DNA of 64,000 nucleotides from Dipetalonema caudispina. Lineage: Eukaryota > Nematoda > Chromadorea > Rhabditida > Onchocercidae. Where the stretch lies: positions 124,001 to 188,000 of the forward strand of contig JABVXV010000049.1 of the NCBI GenBank assembly GCA_013365325.1, written 5' to 3'. The notes under the pieces are model-generated. The model saw only the letters and a program-made list of their open reading frames with translations. It had not been told where the DNA came from and ran no database searches. Below, piece after piece: positions 27,601-41,360 of this stretch (positions are counted from its first letter, which is position 1; each line of letters opens with the position of its first letter). The translations under genes and the position numbers were made by a program.

Positions 27601-27740
27601 CCTGGAAAATTAGCTTTGGATATAGATGTAAGCGATTGTTGATGAGCTGAATAACGATTATTTGTTGCATGTAGCGATTTTTTTGATCGATCATCGACAT
27701 GAAAATTTTCCGTTGTAATTGCGAATCGTTGCTGATTCAT
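15650..27740 (-). CDS. PPP2R3: PP2A regulatory subunit B'' (PPP2R3/PR72-PR130 type), long isoform
   Basis: B'' subunits target the PP2A core enzyme and bind calcium through EF hands. Exons (minus, high to low): 27740-27602, 27491-27303, 26962-26738, 25970-25852, 25307-25019, 24669-24525, 24318-24139, 24081-23957, 23873-23659, 23511-23337, 22860-22696, 22461-22289, 21808-21641, 20021-~19939, 19840-19769, 19605-19482, 19204-19128, 18886-18793, 18713-18577, 18146-17969, 17649-17563, 17331-17175, 16990-16840, 16623-16479, 16367-16218, 16093-15993, 15770-15650; about 1,327 residues. The C-terminal half is the conserved core: RSWSGRITINELRRSNFLE, FSYEHFYVIYCKFYELD with a first EF-hand-like loop (DKDHDLIIS), then VEYWFRCLDLDGDGLLS with a canonical second loop, and NDWDRYCLEEYEALMADDQD. 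The first ~770 residues are Ser/Thr/Asn-rich with no recognised domain. An in-frame TAA precedes the Met. The donor at ~19939 is uncertain. Confidence 0.92.
18200..18322. repeat. Imperfect ~32-bp tandem repeat in a PPP2R3 intron
   Basis: Two adjacent 32-bp units start at 18200 and 18232 (both begin ATTG and share TATGATRTGAAYCATCGCAYCA), followed by a third copy from 18264 with an insertion and a truncated fourth ending near 18322. All lie inside the intron between exons 18713-18577 and 18146-17969. No function is evident. Confidence 0.7.
26245..26264. repeat. CA microsatellite
   Basis: A short AC-rich run with one interruption, within an intron of the PP2A subunit gene. Confidence 0.8.
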
Positions 27741-29959
27741 AAATTAAGCCACAAGCGATCAGTATTGAAATTTACGGAGATAAAGCTCCTAGAATATCGT
27801 AAAATATTTTCCATAAAGTCAATAAATACTAAGTTGAAATATTTAAAAAAAAAAAAAAAAAGAAAAGCATTATTAGAAAAATATTAAGTAAAATGATTTG
27901 TTCGATTTATTTTTTCTTTCGAAAAATCTAATTTTAAAAAATACCTCTTTTTTTTCTATAAAATCGAATCTTCAAGCAGAATAATTCAATGTTGACAAGG
28001 AGAACCGTAGTGTAAGCATAACTATCTTCGATTATAAATACTTGCGCTAAAGTATGCAAAAGCACCCTACTACTCCATATGCATATGACGATCTGAAAAA
28101 ATTTAAAATCGAAATTAAAGAATACGATATATTAATTCCATCTAATCTTAAGAAATATATGTTCTCTCTCTCTTAAAAAGGTATCAGAAATATAATGAAT
28201 ATTACAATAAATGCATAAAATGCAAAAAAGAAAAATATTTAAAAGAAGACGGAAATGTATAAACATAGAAAATGATGAAATAATATGAAATTTTCACGAA
28301 AGCTTATTTTTTACGGATAAAACTAAAAAGTACCAATTATATATGATCAAAATACGTCACAATAATAGAAATATGTGGTACATTTAATGCAAATAATATC
28401 ACAAATCTAATCTTAACAAGAAATAATTACCGCCTACTCATTTTCCTGTTATGGATATGCAAGAAATATTAATGGATAATTTCGTTGGATAGCAAAATGT
28501 AGGAATTTATTGTTATGGATATTTAATTTATGTGCACAATTTTGTCTAAACATGATATCCTGAAGTAACTTTTAGTGATGATTTCATTAATATTAGCTTA
28601 AAACAATGAAATAGAACGGATAACTAAAATAATCCTTATGCAATTCTTTCAGGTCACTCATTGACCCATTTAAAGTAAATAAGTGATATCAGTTATATGT
28701 TAGATTTGTTCAGTTTTTCTTTGATCAAATACATTGCGGTACTTTGTCGTTTTACTCAACTTCTATATTGCAGCGTTGAATTTTGTAAGGAAGTTTTGAG
28801 GTAAAATTATTGAGTTGAGGGAGAAAAGATTAAAATTAAAAAGGAAGAACTGTGAAAAGAAGATAATATTGGATCTTTAGAGCATAAGTAAATGATCGAA
28901 TGTTAGGCGTTGTAATTGTGGGTGTCGGATTTAACTTAAATACTGCAATCATGAATATAGATGTTAGCTTAATGTAAATATATATAACTTATCACAATGG
29001 AGATAAGAGATAAGATAAGATCATTAGATACTTTCGACAATAGTTGTGCTTCTTATATCTATGAAATATGTAATGCTCGTCCAGAGATTTCAAACCAATT
29101 GTCAATTTTTTTGAACCATTCAATCTTATATTTTGACAGAAGAAAAAAACAGACAAGTTAAGAAAAACTTTCGCAACCTCCCTGTTCTTAATATAACTTT
29201 TTCATTTTCATGAAATTAGAAAATTTTAAATTTCATTAAATGGAGAGAAATATTTACAAAAGTTTAGGTAGCGATGGTCAGGGAAGTGCCGAATATTTTT
29301 CAGTGTCTATTGAATCTTGTTAAACGATTAAAGTGTGGAGAAGTTTACACTTGTTTGGATTGATTTTTTACAGGGAGAAATATTTACAAAATCATTGAAA
29401 GAGCATTCTATCCGTACAGCAATAGCTTAAGTAAAGTATTCATTCACTGTTTCATTGTATCAAAATATTAATTATATTTGAGATGACGAATAAGACCGAT
29501 CAGCAAATTGCTTAACAATCGCACGAGATCACTGATCAGGGAAAAGGTAAATTGAAATTGTGGAAGGGTCGATCATACGAAATCGTGGATAGATTGAAGT
29601 TTTACGAAGATCTACACGTGTATCACCCGTTGTTTAAATAACAGTAGTGAGAAGATGGCTTAGCAACAACTGGATTTTATTTCCTGAGAACTTCAATATT
29701 TTGCCAAATTTATTAAATGTGTTTAAACATTAATATAATATACGTTAACTTCAAACTAATATTGATAAATATTGAAATTTTCGAGTATTAAAGACAATTG
29801 TCGTAAAGTATGTTTAAACGGAAAAGAACAAAAAAGTAAGGATAAAATAAAGTAAAACAAAACAAAACGATCACAAAAGCTATGCTAAGCTATTATTTGA
29901 AATTTGAAATTTCAAGAGTAAGTGATGACGAAGGATAACGGCATTGACGTTAGCAAAGT

Positions 29960-29980
29960 GAAATGAAATGAAATGAAATG
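29960..29980. repeat. GAAAT pentamer array
   Basis: About four perfect GAAAT units in a row in the gene-poor region. No function is evident. Confidence 0.8.
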
Positions 29981-31494
29981 GAACAACTAGTTGATGAGGA
30001 AAAGCACATGGGGTGGTAATAGTAATGGGCGCTGATAGCGTCTTTAATATCAAAAGATATTGAAAATGCAAACAATATAAATTATGACATATCTGGAAAT
30101 TTGCCTATAGTAAACTACGACAATGTACTTATTTGATTACTCTAACCTCACATGTATATCATCAATTAATTAACTAACATTTCAATTAAATTGTTATGCT
30201 TCTCCGATCAGTACGATTTTTGACAAAAAAAAAAAAATTCACATATTATTATTATGTTAGCCACTTAGACATGAGCAAAAGTGAGATAGGTAAGCAATTG
30301 ATTGATAAGATAATTCATTGTTATCATTATGAAAGTGAAGAGGATGACCTAAACTATACCTAAACATTGATCTTCCAAGAAAGAAGAAAGGTTGGGTTGT
30401 TTTTTTTAAAAAAAAAAAAAAAAAAACTAACAATAATATTTTGCTGATAATATGTTGTAGAATCAGAAATGATTATATTGATATGAATTTCCTAACTTTA
30501 GTCAATTTATTTTCTCAATTCTTCTTTTTTTTTTCTCTCTCTCTCTTTTTTAATGTATATTTCACTATCTCCCATAAAGCAACAATGTACCATCTGGCGG
30601 AAAGTTTTTCCATTTCCACTATAGTTTATTTCTAAAACTATATCTAAAAGCTTTTTTATAAAATAAATTTTCATAAAAATTTCATGAAATATATTCATTT
30701 TATATTTTTTATTTATTTCTGCAACATTATTACAAATAGTGTTGTTCCTTCAAAATGAAATAAAGTAATAGGAAAAATGTAAACTGTAAACCAAATACAT
30801 CATGAATAGTTGATAATTAAACTATTAGGATAAGATTATTGAGTTAAATGGTATGAACTACCTTTTTAACTGATATATTATTTTAAACGAAAAAAAAAAT
30901 AAAAACTTTGATTAAGCAAAAAGTTTTTATTTGTTGTAAATTGGAAATGTTTTGGTGGAAAAAATTAATTTAATAAAATAAAAATAGAAATGAACTAATA
31001 TGAATGATATCATAATAAATGGATAAAGTTCTAATAATTTCATGGATGAGATTTGCACTAAGAGAAGCAAGAAAAGTTAATGCTAACAAGGTAGTATCAT
31101 TGTGAAAAAGGTGCAGTAAGGGAAGAAGATGGAATATGATCAGTTAGATTTCGATTTATGTTGTTGAAACCTTCCACCACCTTTTAGATGCTGCTCGTCT
31201 ATTGGTGCAGCTTTGTAAATATATGAAAGATGATTGTATGCGAGAAGAGGAAGAAGATGTTGCTATGAGGAGTCCTGACCATTTAACAATATCAACAGTT
31301 GTTAAGATTTGACGAGGAGGAGGAATTTTAAATTGAAAGGAAGAAGAGAAGAGAAGTATGATAACCTGAGATTCTTAGCTAGTAGAGAGTGATTAGGGGA
31401 AATTATTGATGATCAATGTGAAAGTGTTGATAGCAGCAGATAGGGTTGTCGCAATTACAGCATTCGCTGCATTGTATAGGAAGCTTCTTTTTTT

Positions 31495-31495
<1 letters not shown>

Positions 31496-31523
<28 letters not shown>
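31496..31523 (+). repeat. Homopolymer T28
   Basis: A 28-base T run in the gene-poor region, preceded by a further short T-rich stretch with one C. Confidence 0.9.
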
Positions 31524-31526
<3 letters not shown>

Positions 31527-32582
31527 TAGGAATTGAACTAAACAGAGAAAGTTAGGAAGATCTAATAATTGAAGATAAGCAATATCGGAGATCTTAAAAG
31601 ATTTTGAAGATCATCGGTCTCCGTATCAGCGTTACACATTACTACATTAACAGAAAGATTATTACTGTGTGTGTTATGATCTTGCCGAAAAAATTATTCA
31701 AATAATTGCAAAATTTATGCTAATGATAAAGAAATATTTGGCAATTAATTGTTTCTTAGTTGATTAAGCTGAATTAAGTCCTCTTAAATTAATTGCACTT
31801 CACATTTCTGTTCGATTGTCCCAGTAAAATTGTGCATCTTTTCTAAATTGTGTAATAAAAGAAGAGTATAAAGGTAAGATAAGATCATTTATCAATTCCT
31901 TACATATTACCTGTCATAATAACCGTCAAGGAATCATTGAGGGTTATAATTCGGTAAGTAGAAAGGATAGGTAAATGATGAACTTCATCCTATTTATATG
32001 GGAAGGATGAACATCGGCATAGTGTCATTCATACTTCTTACGCCTCGAAGAAAGCGCAAATTTTTTTTTTTTTTTTTTTGAATCCATTTGTAGCGAAACT
32101 TTGAATGTAAGTTTCATTGTTGGACAAAAATTAGGGAAAATGTAAATTAAATTGTTTAAAAAACATTTGGCTCATGGCTAACATGAGCAAAAATATTATA
32201 TGATTAAGAGAATTAGTATTTATAGTGATTCAAAAAAAAAAATCCTAACTTTTTGTTCCAAAAACAATCCAAAAATTTGTTGCATTTTGCAAGGATTTAT
32301 TTCATTTGTAAACTTCCATCGTACTCCTTGCTAATTAATAATCGATTCAATTCATCACAATTAAGGTGATATTTGCATGATACCGATTTGAAATTTTATT
32401 AGCCATTATTTATTAATTATTACGACAATCCACTGATAAAGTTTCGCTATATCGTCTGAACTAATTAATTTATTTGAATCATATCAATGGCACAGTAAAT
32501 GCAAGTATGACATTGTACTTCTTACGATGAATACTACAAGTTAGGAAATTCTGCTTTATTATCAATTCTTGGATGATTTTCG

Positions 32583-32605
32583 TTTTTTTTTTTTTTTTTT
32601 TTTTT
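32583..32605 (+). repeat. Homopolymer T23
   Basis: A 23-base T run in the gene-poor region. Confidence 0.9.
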
Positions 32606-35600
32606 GATAAGCGCATTTGTCCCTTCATCCTTCAAAAGCGATTGTTTCACTATCTATCCTTTTTTTCCCATTTCTCCATAATTATTGTCCATTTTGCAAA
32701 TATGATGATTGATATCTGTTTCGAGATTAATTCATTTTGTTTTAGATATATGTCATAGGATTGCTGATTTTTTCGATGTCCATGTAGTGGTCACAATACG
32801 GCACAAATGAAATTTGAATGGGAAAACAAGGATGAAGTCATTTAGAAGACAAATGCAATCCTTTGTTGCTAAAGTTGTGATATTTATCGTTATTATGTAG
32901 TTACAACAATTTCAGCTTGTTGTAGTTAGCAGTTGAAGTAGAAATAATTGCACAACTGACATCATAAACTTCTCGAAAGAGTAGTCTTATCAATATGTGA
33001 AACACAATTGATCGTTTGTTAACACTTATCATTTAGCTTCGCAATCTATTCTATGTCTTCGAATTGGGTAATAGATTATAAATTAAGGTAATATTTTTAA
33101 CCTATTTCAGCTAATAACCAATCATATTAATGTAAGTGTTGCAGAAAACAGTGGAAATATTGCAATAGCAAAAGTTACAAATCCAACAAAAAATGGATAT
33201 GATCAAGAAAAAAGGAAGCAAAATTAATCATATCGGTGAATTTGTTCAAATAACAACAATTTCTGGCACAACCATTCAGGCCAATTGTTTTAGACATTCA
33301 ATCCTCTCTTCAGGCCAAATCTTTTAAGTTCCATTCTTCCTATGGAATAATGCTTAATTTTGCAAAATGATTACAAATACATTGTTCAATCTGAGAATAT
33401 AGCGATGTATCACGAAACAACGATGTATTAAAATATCAGTTGCGGAAAACACTAAATGGACAGAAGTTGAAGTTTTGTAAATATATGATGGTAAATAAGA
33501 AGCAGTCAAGAAGTTATGAACATTTGCGCCAACTTTCTTCAGATGTTTTCAACGGGAAATGTGAACGAAAAATAAATAAATGAATGCCTTTAATATATTT
33601 GTTTATTCACAGACGATAAAATTTAATTATTATTGCGAGTGGGCGGATAATGTTAAAATGCGCCATTAGTTTCTGGAAAATATCGGAGGTTTAATTCTCA
33701 TTATTTACTGCACTATGATAGAGATGCGAAAAAAATAAAAAAGTTCTATTTCAGAATCTTTGAAAGTGTAAAAGAATGAAAGAGGAATTTTGCAGAATAA
33801 AGAGATGAAGAGGATTGTGTGAAAAGGGAAGGAATTTTTTTTTAAATCATTGAAAAATAAGATTGGGAACTGTCATTTACCTAGATAGAATAGGAGTAAT
33901 CCTCTCATTCGAACATATTCTTTTCTAAAATAGCACCAAATATTTGTATGACATTTGCACTATAACTTGCCTAAAAAATTTATGCGAAATCTTTTTCCAT
34001 AATGAGAAATTTTAAAATTGCTGATGAATTCGGCAATATGTACAAACTTTGATCAACTTTGTAGATTTCAGTTTTAGCCGATTGATGTGAAGTTTTCAGG
34101 AAAGGATATACTGATATAATTGTCGAAGTTTAGGAGGAATGTTTCTGATCGAATTTAAATGCAATTTAGCATTCATTCAGTGATTATCACTGTTAACATT
34201 GATTTAGCATTCTGAATGGATTGATCAAAGTATTTCGCATGCATATAATTGATATTTTGACAGTTCACTTTTGTTTTTATAAAATGACTAAGGTGTTTGA
34301 GGTAACGTATTGTCACGTGGTCAGCAGTCGGATTCACTTTTTAGGGTGAATACGAGTGAAGGTTGCGTAATGTACTGGACGATTAAATAGTATGATAAAT
34401 TTATTGTATATATTAGAAAACAAAAGAGGAAACTTTGCGGATTTATATACACAATAATGCACACAGCCTGAAGCTATTTGTAGAATATCGCCAAGTTGGA
34501 AAGATTGATATCGCTGATATCGTCCTCTTCCACAATTTTATTAGGAAGTTATAGGCAAACATTGATGGGTTATGCATAGGGATTGAAGATTTTAAATTTA
34601 AAAATTCGAAACATTTAGAATGGTCTTCGATAAATGAAGCTAGTTGGAATTTTCATGGCTTAGTTTTCTGTCCTATCGTTTTTTTCATTAGAAGACAATT
34701 GTAGCGAAAACTGTAATGTGGAACCGAAACGCTGTAGACCCAGATTTAGATTATTCGAATATGCTGACTAATATCTCGGGAAAGTAAGAAATGTATATGA
34801 AAAAATTTTTTTTGTCTCTCAGTTCACTGTCGAGAGAAAGTGCAGCGAACTTGTCAGACAACGTAAAGCATTAGCATAAATCAACTTAATTACTTCCATG
34901 ATCCCTGAGATTGCAAATTTTAATACCAATCATTTTACATCCTTTACTTCTTTCAGTTGTGCAAATCACTAGAAAATACCGGGGATATCTGGGATTATTT
35001 ATGGCATTTTACGAACATTCAAAATTCACAACTGAATGCGATTGTACACATGATTGTAAGGGCGTAATGAGGAGCAAGATGTCCGGAAAAAAACTAAAGG
35101 AACAGAGACGAAGCTTTACATTAAACGAAATAACCTTAAAAAGTAGTGAAAACTTTGTAGTTAAGAGGAAGCTTTGATTTTCTGAGGAAGTAATTCATTT
35201 AGTTTTCATTTTGCTCCCCTTTTAAACAAAAATTTAAAGTTAATTCAACAACGAATAAGAGTCATTTAGAATCATTTAATTAAAAGCGGTTAAACAGATG
35301 TAGTTAATGTAACTAACCTACTACTTTTTAATTCGAGTTGATGCAGACCTATTTACAGCTACAAGGCGACACTCACATCACTATTTAGCTAGGTGAAGGT
35401 CAACATAAAGCAATTACAAATGGGAACTGAGTAAATGAGATCTATGTCCTATCTATAAGTAACGAAAGCTGGTAAAATTGTAATTTTCAGCTTTGTCATT
35501 CCATCAAATACATAAGAAGGTGCTTATTAATGGAAAACAGATAAACGAGTTCCTAAGATACAAAGATAGTCTCTTCCTCTCCTTATAACTCTGAAAGGTT

Positions 35601-37006
35601 GAAGTTAATAGCCCTATAACTTATAATCGGAATAAAAAATGACACACATAAATATATCACAGATTGAGCAGGAACCTGAAACATAAATAAGATTAATTTT
35701 AAAAGTAATAGTGATTAAAAACAAACACCGAGTTTTCGAATAAAAATTAGCAGTTCTGACGAACTAAACCGTATGATGGAAGGATGAAAGAACGAACAAC
35801 AAATTTGTGTGAAGTATAGGTACTAACAAATAACAAAGAAGTGCAATGTACAGATATCATATTACAGTATATTATGGTGGAATAACCTTGTAAAAAAGTA
35901 GTGGACCAACGCAATGCTTAAAGATGCAGAAAAGATAAAATAAATAGTCGTATTTGAAAAAATTTTAATATTTTGATGAAAGAACAATCAAGTTTACTTT
36001 AAAATGCCACTTTATCCAGGACTTAATAGATTGGAGTGTAATACCTGGTGAAGTGGCTGTTAAGTACATCTAATGTCACAGAAGTTCCCAATCTGACATC
36101 AACCTTAAATTGCCATTTTCATGCATGCCATTGGTCACAGATGTTCAGAGGTCCAAATTACATCTTTTCAATAAGAGTTATAAACATATATAAAAAATAC
36201 CTAATTCGACCAAAAATAAGACTCTGTTAGGCCAGATTTCTTTCAGATCAATGTCTAAGATTGTACACCTTGCTCAAACACAATACCGTATTTAAACTGT
36301 CACACCTTTCTACACGAGCTTATTTTAAGGGAAAAAAAAGGTCCTAAATATCGTTACAACAATCTTACGAAAGAATAGACAAAGGAATTTGCTCAAAATT
36401 GAGAACATATTAAGAAATCAACAGCCGAAAAAATATTTTTTTACCCTAATAGAATCCATTTCCGGTATGTAATATATGCCACAAGAGCCATGTATACAAA
36501 AACGAATGCAAGTAACAATCAAATTACCATAAATTAAGTAATTAATTCCGAAAATTAATCCCAGATTTAGTGCCTAACACTCTACCAATACCCATAGTAA
36601 TACCACGTATTCTTGTCCATTTAGTTGACGATCATTTCACCCCAATGCTTCAGTCTTTTCGATAGCCTTTTTTTCGTGAACCATGCAATAAGATCTGGAT
36701 CTTTTGGGTCGCATTTCCCGTTATATCTAAATTTCATTGATGTGCAGGAAAAAGGTGAAAATTTTAAACGAAAAGAAATGACTAGTTATTATAGTTCCAC
36801 TTTTTTAATAGTAGCTTTTATATCTATTTCAATTGCTCAGGCATAGCAAAAAAAATCCTGCGTGTCAGGATATCTTAAGAGGATAAGCAACGTAAATTGA
36901 AATTTGAACCACAGCTTCTATCACTCATCAGGAATAACAGATGAGGTAATATCGATATCGACTACTGTTAACGACGAATGATAAAAGACAGAAGGCACGA
37001 AGAGTC

Positions 37007-40000
37007 TTACTTTGTCGGTATGCAATACGTTTCCTGGAATTCGAGGTAGCGAGTCATTTTGTCCCATTTTTCATTATAATAGTCAGATGAAGGCTGGAGA
37101 CCAAAATCATATGCAGAAAGATTTAACTTTTCCGGAGCTACATAGAAACGTTCCGAATTATACATGAAAGTTACGATGCCGTAATATGCTGTTCGTGGCA
37201 TTCCAGACTGCAAAATCTCTAAAATTTGCGAAGAAAAAATGACAAAAACTGTTTTGCAACTACTTCTCGTAATGGAATTATAGCTAGAATAATCACAACG
37301 GATTTCAAAACGTAATTGCGGAACACAAATCACACATTTGATTTGCTTTAATTTCTTTACTACTCAAGAAAATACAGACTCACCCTGATATCAAGCATCA
37401 GTCCAACAGATTTTCCAAGGCGCCGGTATTCCCTAGGCGTTTTATATGTAATAAAGAAAGGTCCGGATCCAGAAAAAGTCCCATCCAAAAATTCATTTAC
37501 TGATAACATAACAGCACGTGAGATTTTTTGATTTAACAAACTAAAAAAAAAAAAAGTAAAAAAAGTGCTTATATGCTTATATAGTTCAAGTTTCATTCCA
37601 TAAGCATTTTAAAAATATTTTCCAAGTTGCAACGAAAATTCATTTAAAGAAAGAGGGAATCAAATATTTGAGAAATGAAGAAATGGAATTAAGCATGAAC
37701 CTGTCGTAGTTACTTTTGATTAAATAGCTTAAATCCAGCTTCGAAAAATCAACTGCTGTTTCAGGCAAACGAATAGAGGCTAGATATTTCTTGTACAATC
37801 CACTGTAAACAGTTTTCTGTTAAGCATGAACAGCGAAGAAATGGTGAAAAAAGAGAGAATTTTCCACATCACTACTTACCCACTTGAACCTTTTCCTGCT
37901 AGATTATTATTATGAGAAGTTCTTGAAACTTCTGGTCGGATGCAAACTCTCTCTTTGCGCACATCTTGACGTCTCATCCAATCATCCCAGTATATTTCAG
38001 GCCAACTAGTTGATAATTCGTTCCATAACTCTGCCGTGAGCATCCATCCTGAAAGAAGAAAATCAAAAGACATAACAGACCTCATAAAAATTTCGAGAAC
38101 AAAGAGATTCAGATTAAAGTATAGAAAAAGAAAAGTATGAAGGTTTAGTAGGTATTTGTGATGCAAGTGAAATGTAACTTGACTGACTAAGAAATTTCGC
38201 TTTATTAATAGTAGTTACTCTCTTAAGTGTCATAACTGCTACTGCCGCAAACAGAAAAAATTTCCAGACGTTTTGGAACATATGACAGAAATACTGACAA
38301 TGAGGTCTTTTATTCGAAACTACATCAATCCCATCAGTTGATTAGTTGAAAGCATCTATGAAACTGCATTAAGATGAAACCAACAAGTAATACCTAATCC
38401 CGGGAAAAAATCTGTCCTGTAAAGTTCTTCACCATGTTTACGATCAGTGATGTTAGCGCCTCCATTATCATTCCAAGCACTGATACACCAAATTGTTTTA
38501 TCAGTAAGAAGTATTCTTTTTAAAGCCGCAAAATATGAAAAAAAATCATCCGCTAGGTCAAGATCATCTGAAAAGATCATTTATGTTAGAATAAAACAGA
38601 CACTCAAAAATGCATACTATAATCAATTTTATAATACAGCCCCATGATAACTGAGAAAATACGATGATTTTGGAACCACGATGATTCAAGCTACTAGGCA
38701 TGACCATATGTAAATACAATCCTTTAGGTATCGTTATACTATTGGTTATGGGAAAACTTAATTAGCAAAAGACGACAAACAAGAAATAACTGTGAAGCAC
38801 TGAACATGGTAACCTTCAGTAATGATCGCTATCTCGTGTTTCATTTCAAAAAATATTTTGTCAAGAGCCCACTTGTAGTGATGCGCAATGCGAAAATAAT
38901 TTTTGGAACCAGAATCCAAACCGCCAGGAGGTTCTGCTTGTTCTTTATGCTGAAGGAAAAAGTGTTTAGATATATAGCTGACAATAACTTGAGAAATAGC
39001 CATTATCTCATTACTTTATGCAACAAGTTCATAATTCAAAGCTAAGTTTCATCACTGTTACTCGCTTCATATGTTTTACAATTACTAAAAGCAAATTGGA
39101 TTTCGAAAGACATAAATGGAATCGATTTCGAAAATCTGCTATTATGTCCCACTTCACAAGCAATGAACTTACATGAATAAAGCTAATTTTCTTTTCCTCA
39201 CTGGTGAAAGATAAAATGGCTTCCATTACTGCCTGACTATCTCCGTCTTGACTGATTATGATAGGAAACTGAACTGCAGAAGGTCGTAATCTATAAGAAG
39301 CCAAATCATTTCTCTCTCTCCTTTGAATAAATAATTCGATCAAGCGTATTAACTGAACAATTATGAACGGACGGCTCATCTTAGTTGTAAATAAATGCCA
39401 GAAAATTTTCCGACCAGAAAATTTTCTTCCTGTGATTCATTCAAAAATAATTCCGATGAGTGCACCAAAAACTGTTTTGATCTAGATTTATGAAATCAAC
39501 TATAGCTGTCCAAGGCAAAATGATTACAGCAAAATCAGATAACAACGTTCCAATCACATGAAAAGCTACTAAAACTCAGAATACAGTGCAAAATTCCGAT
39601 TCAATTAGATATTTAAAAAAGACGAACTTTATCAACTGATCTACATGATTTCTGATAGCACGTTCCCTTTTCGCTGCCATAACCAAAACTACAGCAACAG
39701 GTTTCCCATCACTGTTAACAACTGACTGTGCTATATCTTTGTTGGGCAACAAATTCTAAATAATTTCAATCAAAAGACAAAAGAGGTTCTTTTACTCAAA
39801 TTAACTGGAATCATAATGCACTAACTTCAACTCTTATCTCCTGTTTGAAGTGATAAGTGAACTACCTAGTAGAATACTAGAAACTTTGCTCTTCAAAATC
39901 CTACAATCATTTATCTAAAAACACTCGGTAGTAAGATATAGATCCTTTTAAAAAAATGTTAGTTGAAGATTATCTTCGGTGAAGTAACGCAAGAGTACTA

Positions 40001-40228
40001 AATTTTAAGTAGTAATGATATTTGATACAACATGTAATACGATCGAAGATCCCATTACAAAAAGTGTACTTATCAAAACTCCAATAAAGCATCGCATAAA
40101 AATTAAAATCATAAATATACAAACCTCTGGCCTCTTATTTGAAGAACTGAATAATATGCCCTGTCGGATGAGAAGAAAAACCGACATGATAGAAAATGCG
40201 ATAAAACATCGACGTCGTATGTAACAAC
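37007..40228 (-). CDS. MGAT1: Alpha-1,3-mannosyl-glycoprotein beta-1,2-N-acetylglucosaminyltransferase (GnT-I)
   Basis: GnT-I adds the first GlcNAc to Man5GlcNAc2 in the medial Golgi and so opens the path to hybrid and complex N-glycans (GLY-12/13/14 in C. elegans). Exons (minus): 40228-40125, 39755-39628, 39290-39173, 38949-38814, 38567-38394, 38048-37880, 37802-37701, 37540-37384, 37207-37007. All joins are in phase, about 428 residues (human 445). The first exon has RRRC followed by a hydrophobic stretch (FIAFSIMSVFLLI), a type II signal anchor. RPSAVQFPIIISQDG starts the GT-A fold. The EDD metal-binding motif is created across the intron before 38567 (TE|DDLDL), followed by WCISAWNDNG, LYRTDFFPGLGWML and WDDWMRR, which contains the expected catalytic base. 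The true start Met is probably in an exon upstream of 40228; an internal Met at 40187 would shorten the cytoplasmic side. Confidence 0.93.
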
Positions 40229-40818
40229 CTTAAACGAAATAGAAAGATGTGAGACAATTAACTGAAATTTAACTAGACTATATGAGGTATGCAAGTGAGT
40301 ACTTTCCACAAACAAATTAGCTTATTAATTACAAGAATTAGTAAGTGATATCATAAATTAGACTTATTCGATTACTACAGAAATTGTCTGGTTACTAGCA
40401 TCTAAATTATGAGCTCAAATAGAATCTTAGAATGGCGGTTAACGGATGGATCTCTTCGAGAAAACTTATTAAAATAATGCCCACTGTCGATACCTGAATC
40501 ATATGAGTAAGTAAATAAATAAATCTAACTAAGGATTCGACTCAATTTGACCACAACTGCGCACTTCGTTGTTCCCCTTCCTACTGCATCATTTATCGGT
40601 ATTGATGGCATAATTGACGTCGTGAATTTTGCTTCCAGTCACTTGTCCTCTTCTACTGTATAATTACATGAGTACATCTGTCTTATTTTTGAGCTCGATA
40701 ATCTGTGTTAAAAAGAACATTAGATAATTTATATCGATAACATGAATTCTTTTTTAACCTATCAACGGCATCGAAAAGAGATGAAAGAATGAAGAGAAAG
40801 AAAGCTTGCAATGGGCTG

Positions 40819-40844
40819 AAAAAAAAAAAAAAAAAAAAAAAAAA
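40819..40844 (+). repeat. Homopolymer A26
   Basis: A run of 26 A followed by further A-rich sequence. With the T25 run at 41336 it forms an inverted homopolymer pair. Confidence 0.9.
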
Positions 40845-41335
40845 GAAAGAAAAAAAATTTTACATGTAATTATGATATTAGCAATGGTAAAGCACACTTA
40901 TCCAAACATAAACAGACATACTTTGACATGGAAATATCGATACAAGCGTTAGATGAGATAGCGAAGGCAGCAGCGTATCGGCGAGTATTCCTATCCTCTG
41001 ACCGCAACAGAATGGGAAAATAAAAGTTTGCAAGTTCGAATAGAATAGTTTCGTGAAATTACAATCAGCCATAAAAAGAAGAAATTTGCATGACATTATT
41101 TGGCCTACAGTTGAGAATTTGTCAGTGAGAAATGAAGTGCATCCTTTAAAATATATCGTTGGATGAGTCATACATCATTTTACCATTCAATAGAGAAAGA
41201 TTAGAAGCATCATTAATGTACGGATGAAAAAAAAACAAAAAAAAAAAATTATCATTGCTGTAGCAAATGAGCTGTCAAATACTATCCGTCAAAATGACGT
41301 CAATTTACGGGGAAAAAGAAAAAAAGGGTAAGTAG

Positions 41336-41360
41336 TTTTTTTTTTTTTTTTTTTTTTTTT
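41336..41360 (+). repeat. Homopolymer T25
   Basis: A 25-base T run, the partner of the A26 run about 500 bp away. Confidence 0.9.

Larger units (their letters stand above)
27741..37006. other. Gene-poor 9 kb between PPP2R3 and MGAT1
   Basis: No exon chain with splice sites and protein-like composition was found on either strand. The region is AT-rich with homopolymers (A17 near 27845, T28 at 31496, T near 32048, T23 at 32583), a GAAAT pentamer array near 29960 and a 17-bp repeat (29243 and 29375). Open frames are short; the longest on the plus strand (34911-35177) resembles no family. The region likely contains the PPP2R3 promoter and possibly distant 5' non-coding exons. Confidence 0.5.

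Noticed and set aside
34911..35177. 88-codon plus-strand ORF in the gene-poor region.
   Set aside because: No similarity to a known family, no splice or promoter context, and the length is possible by chance.
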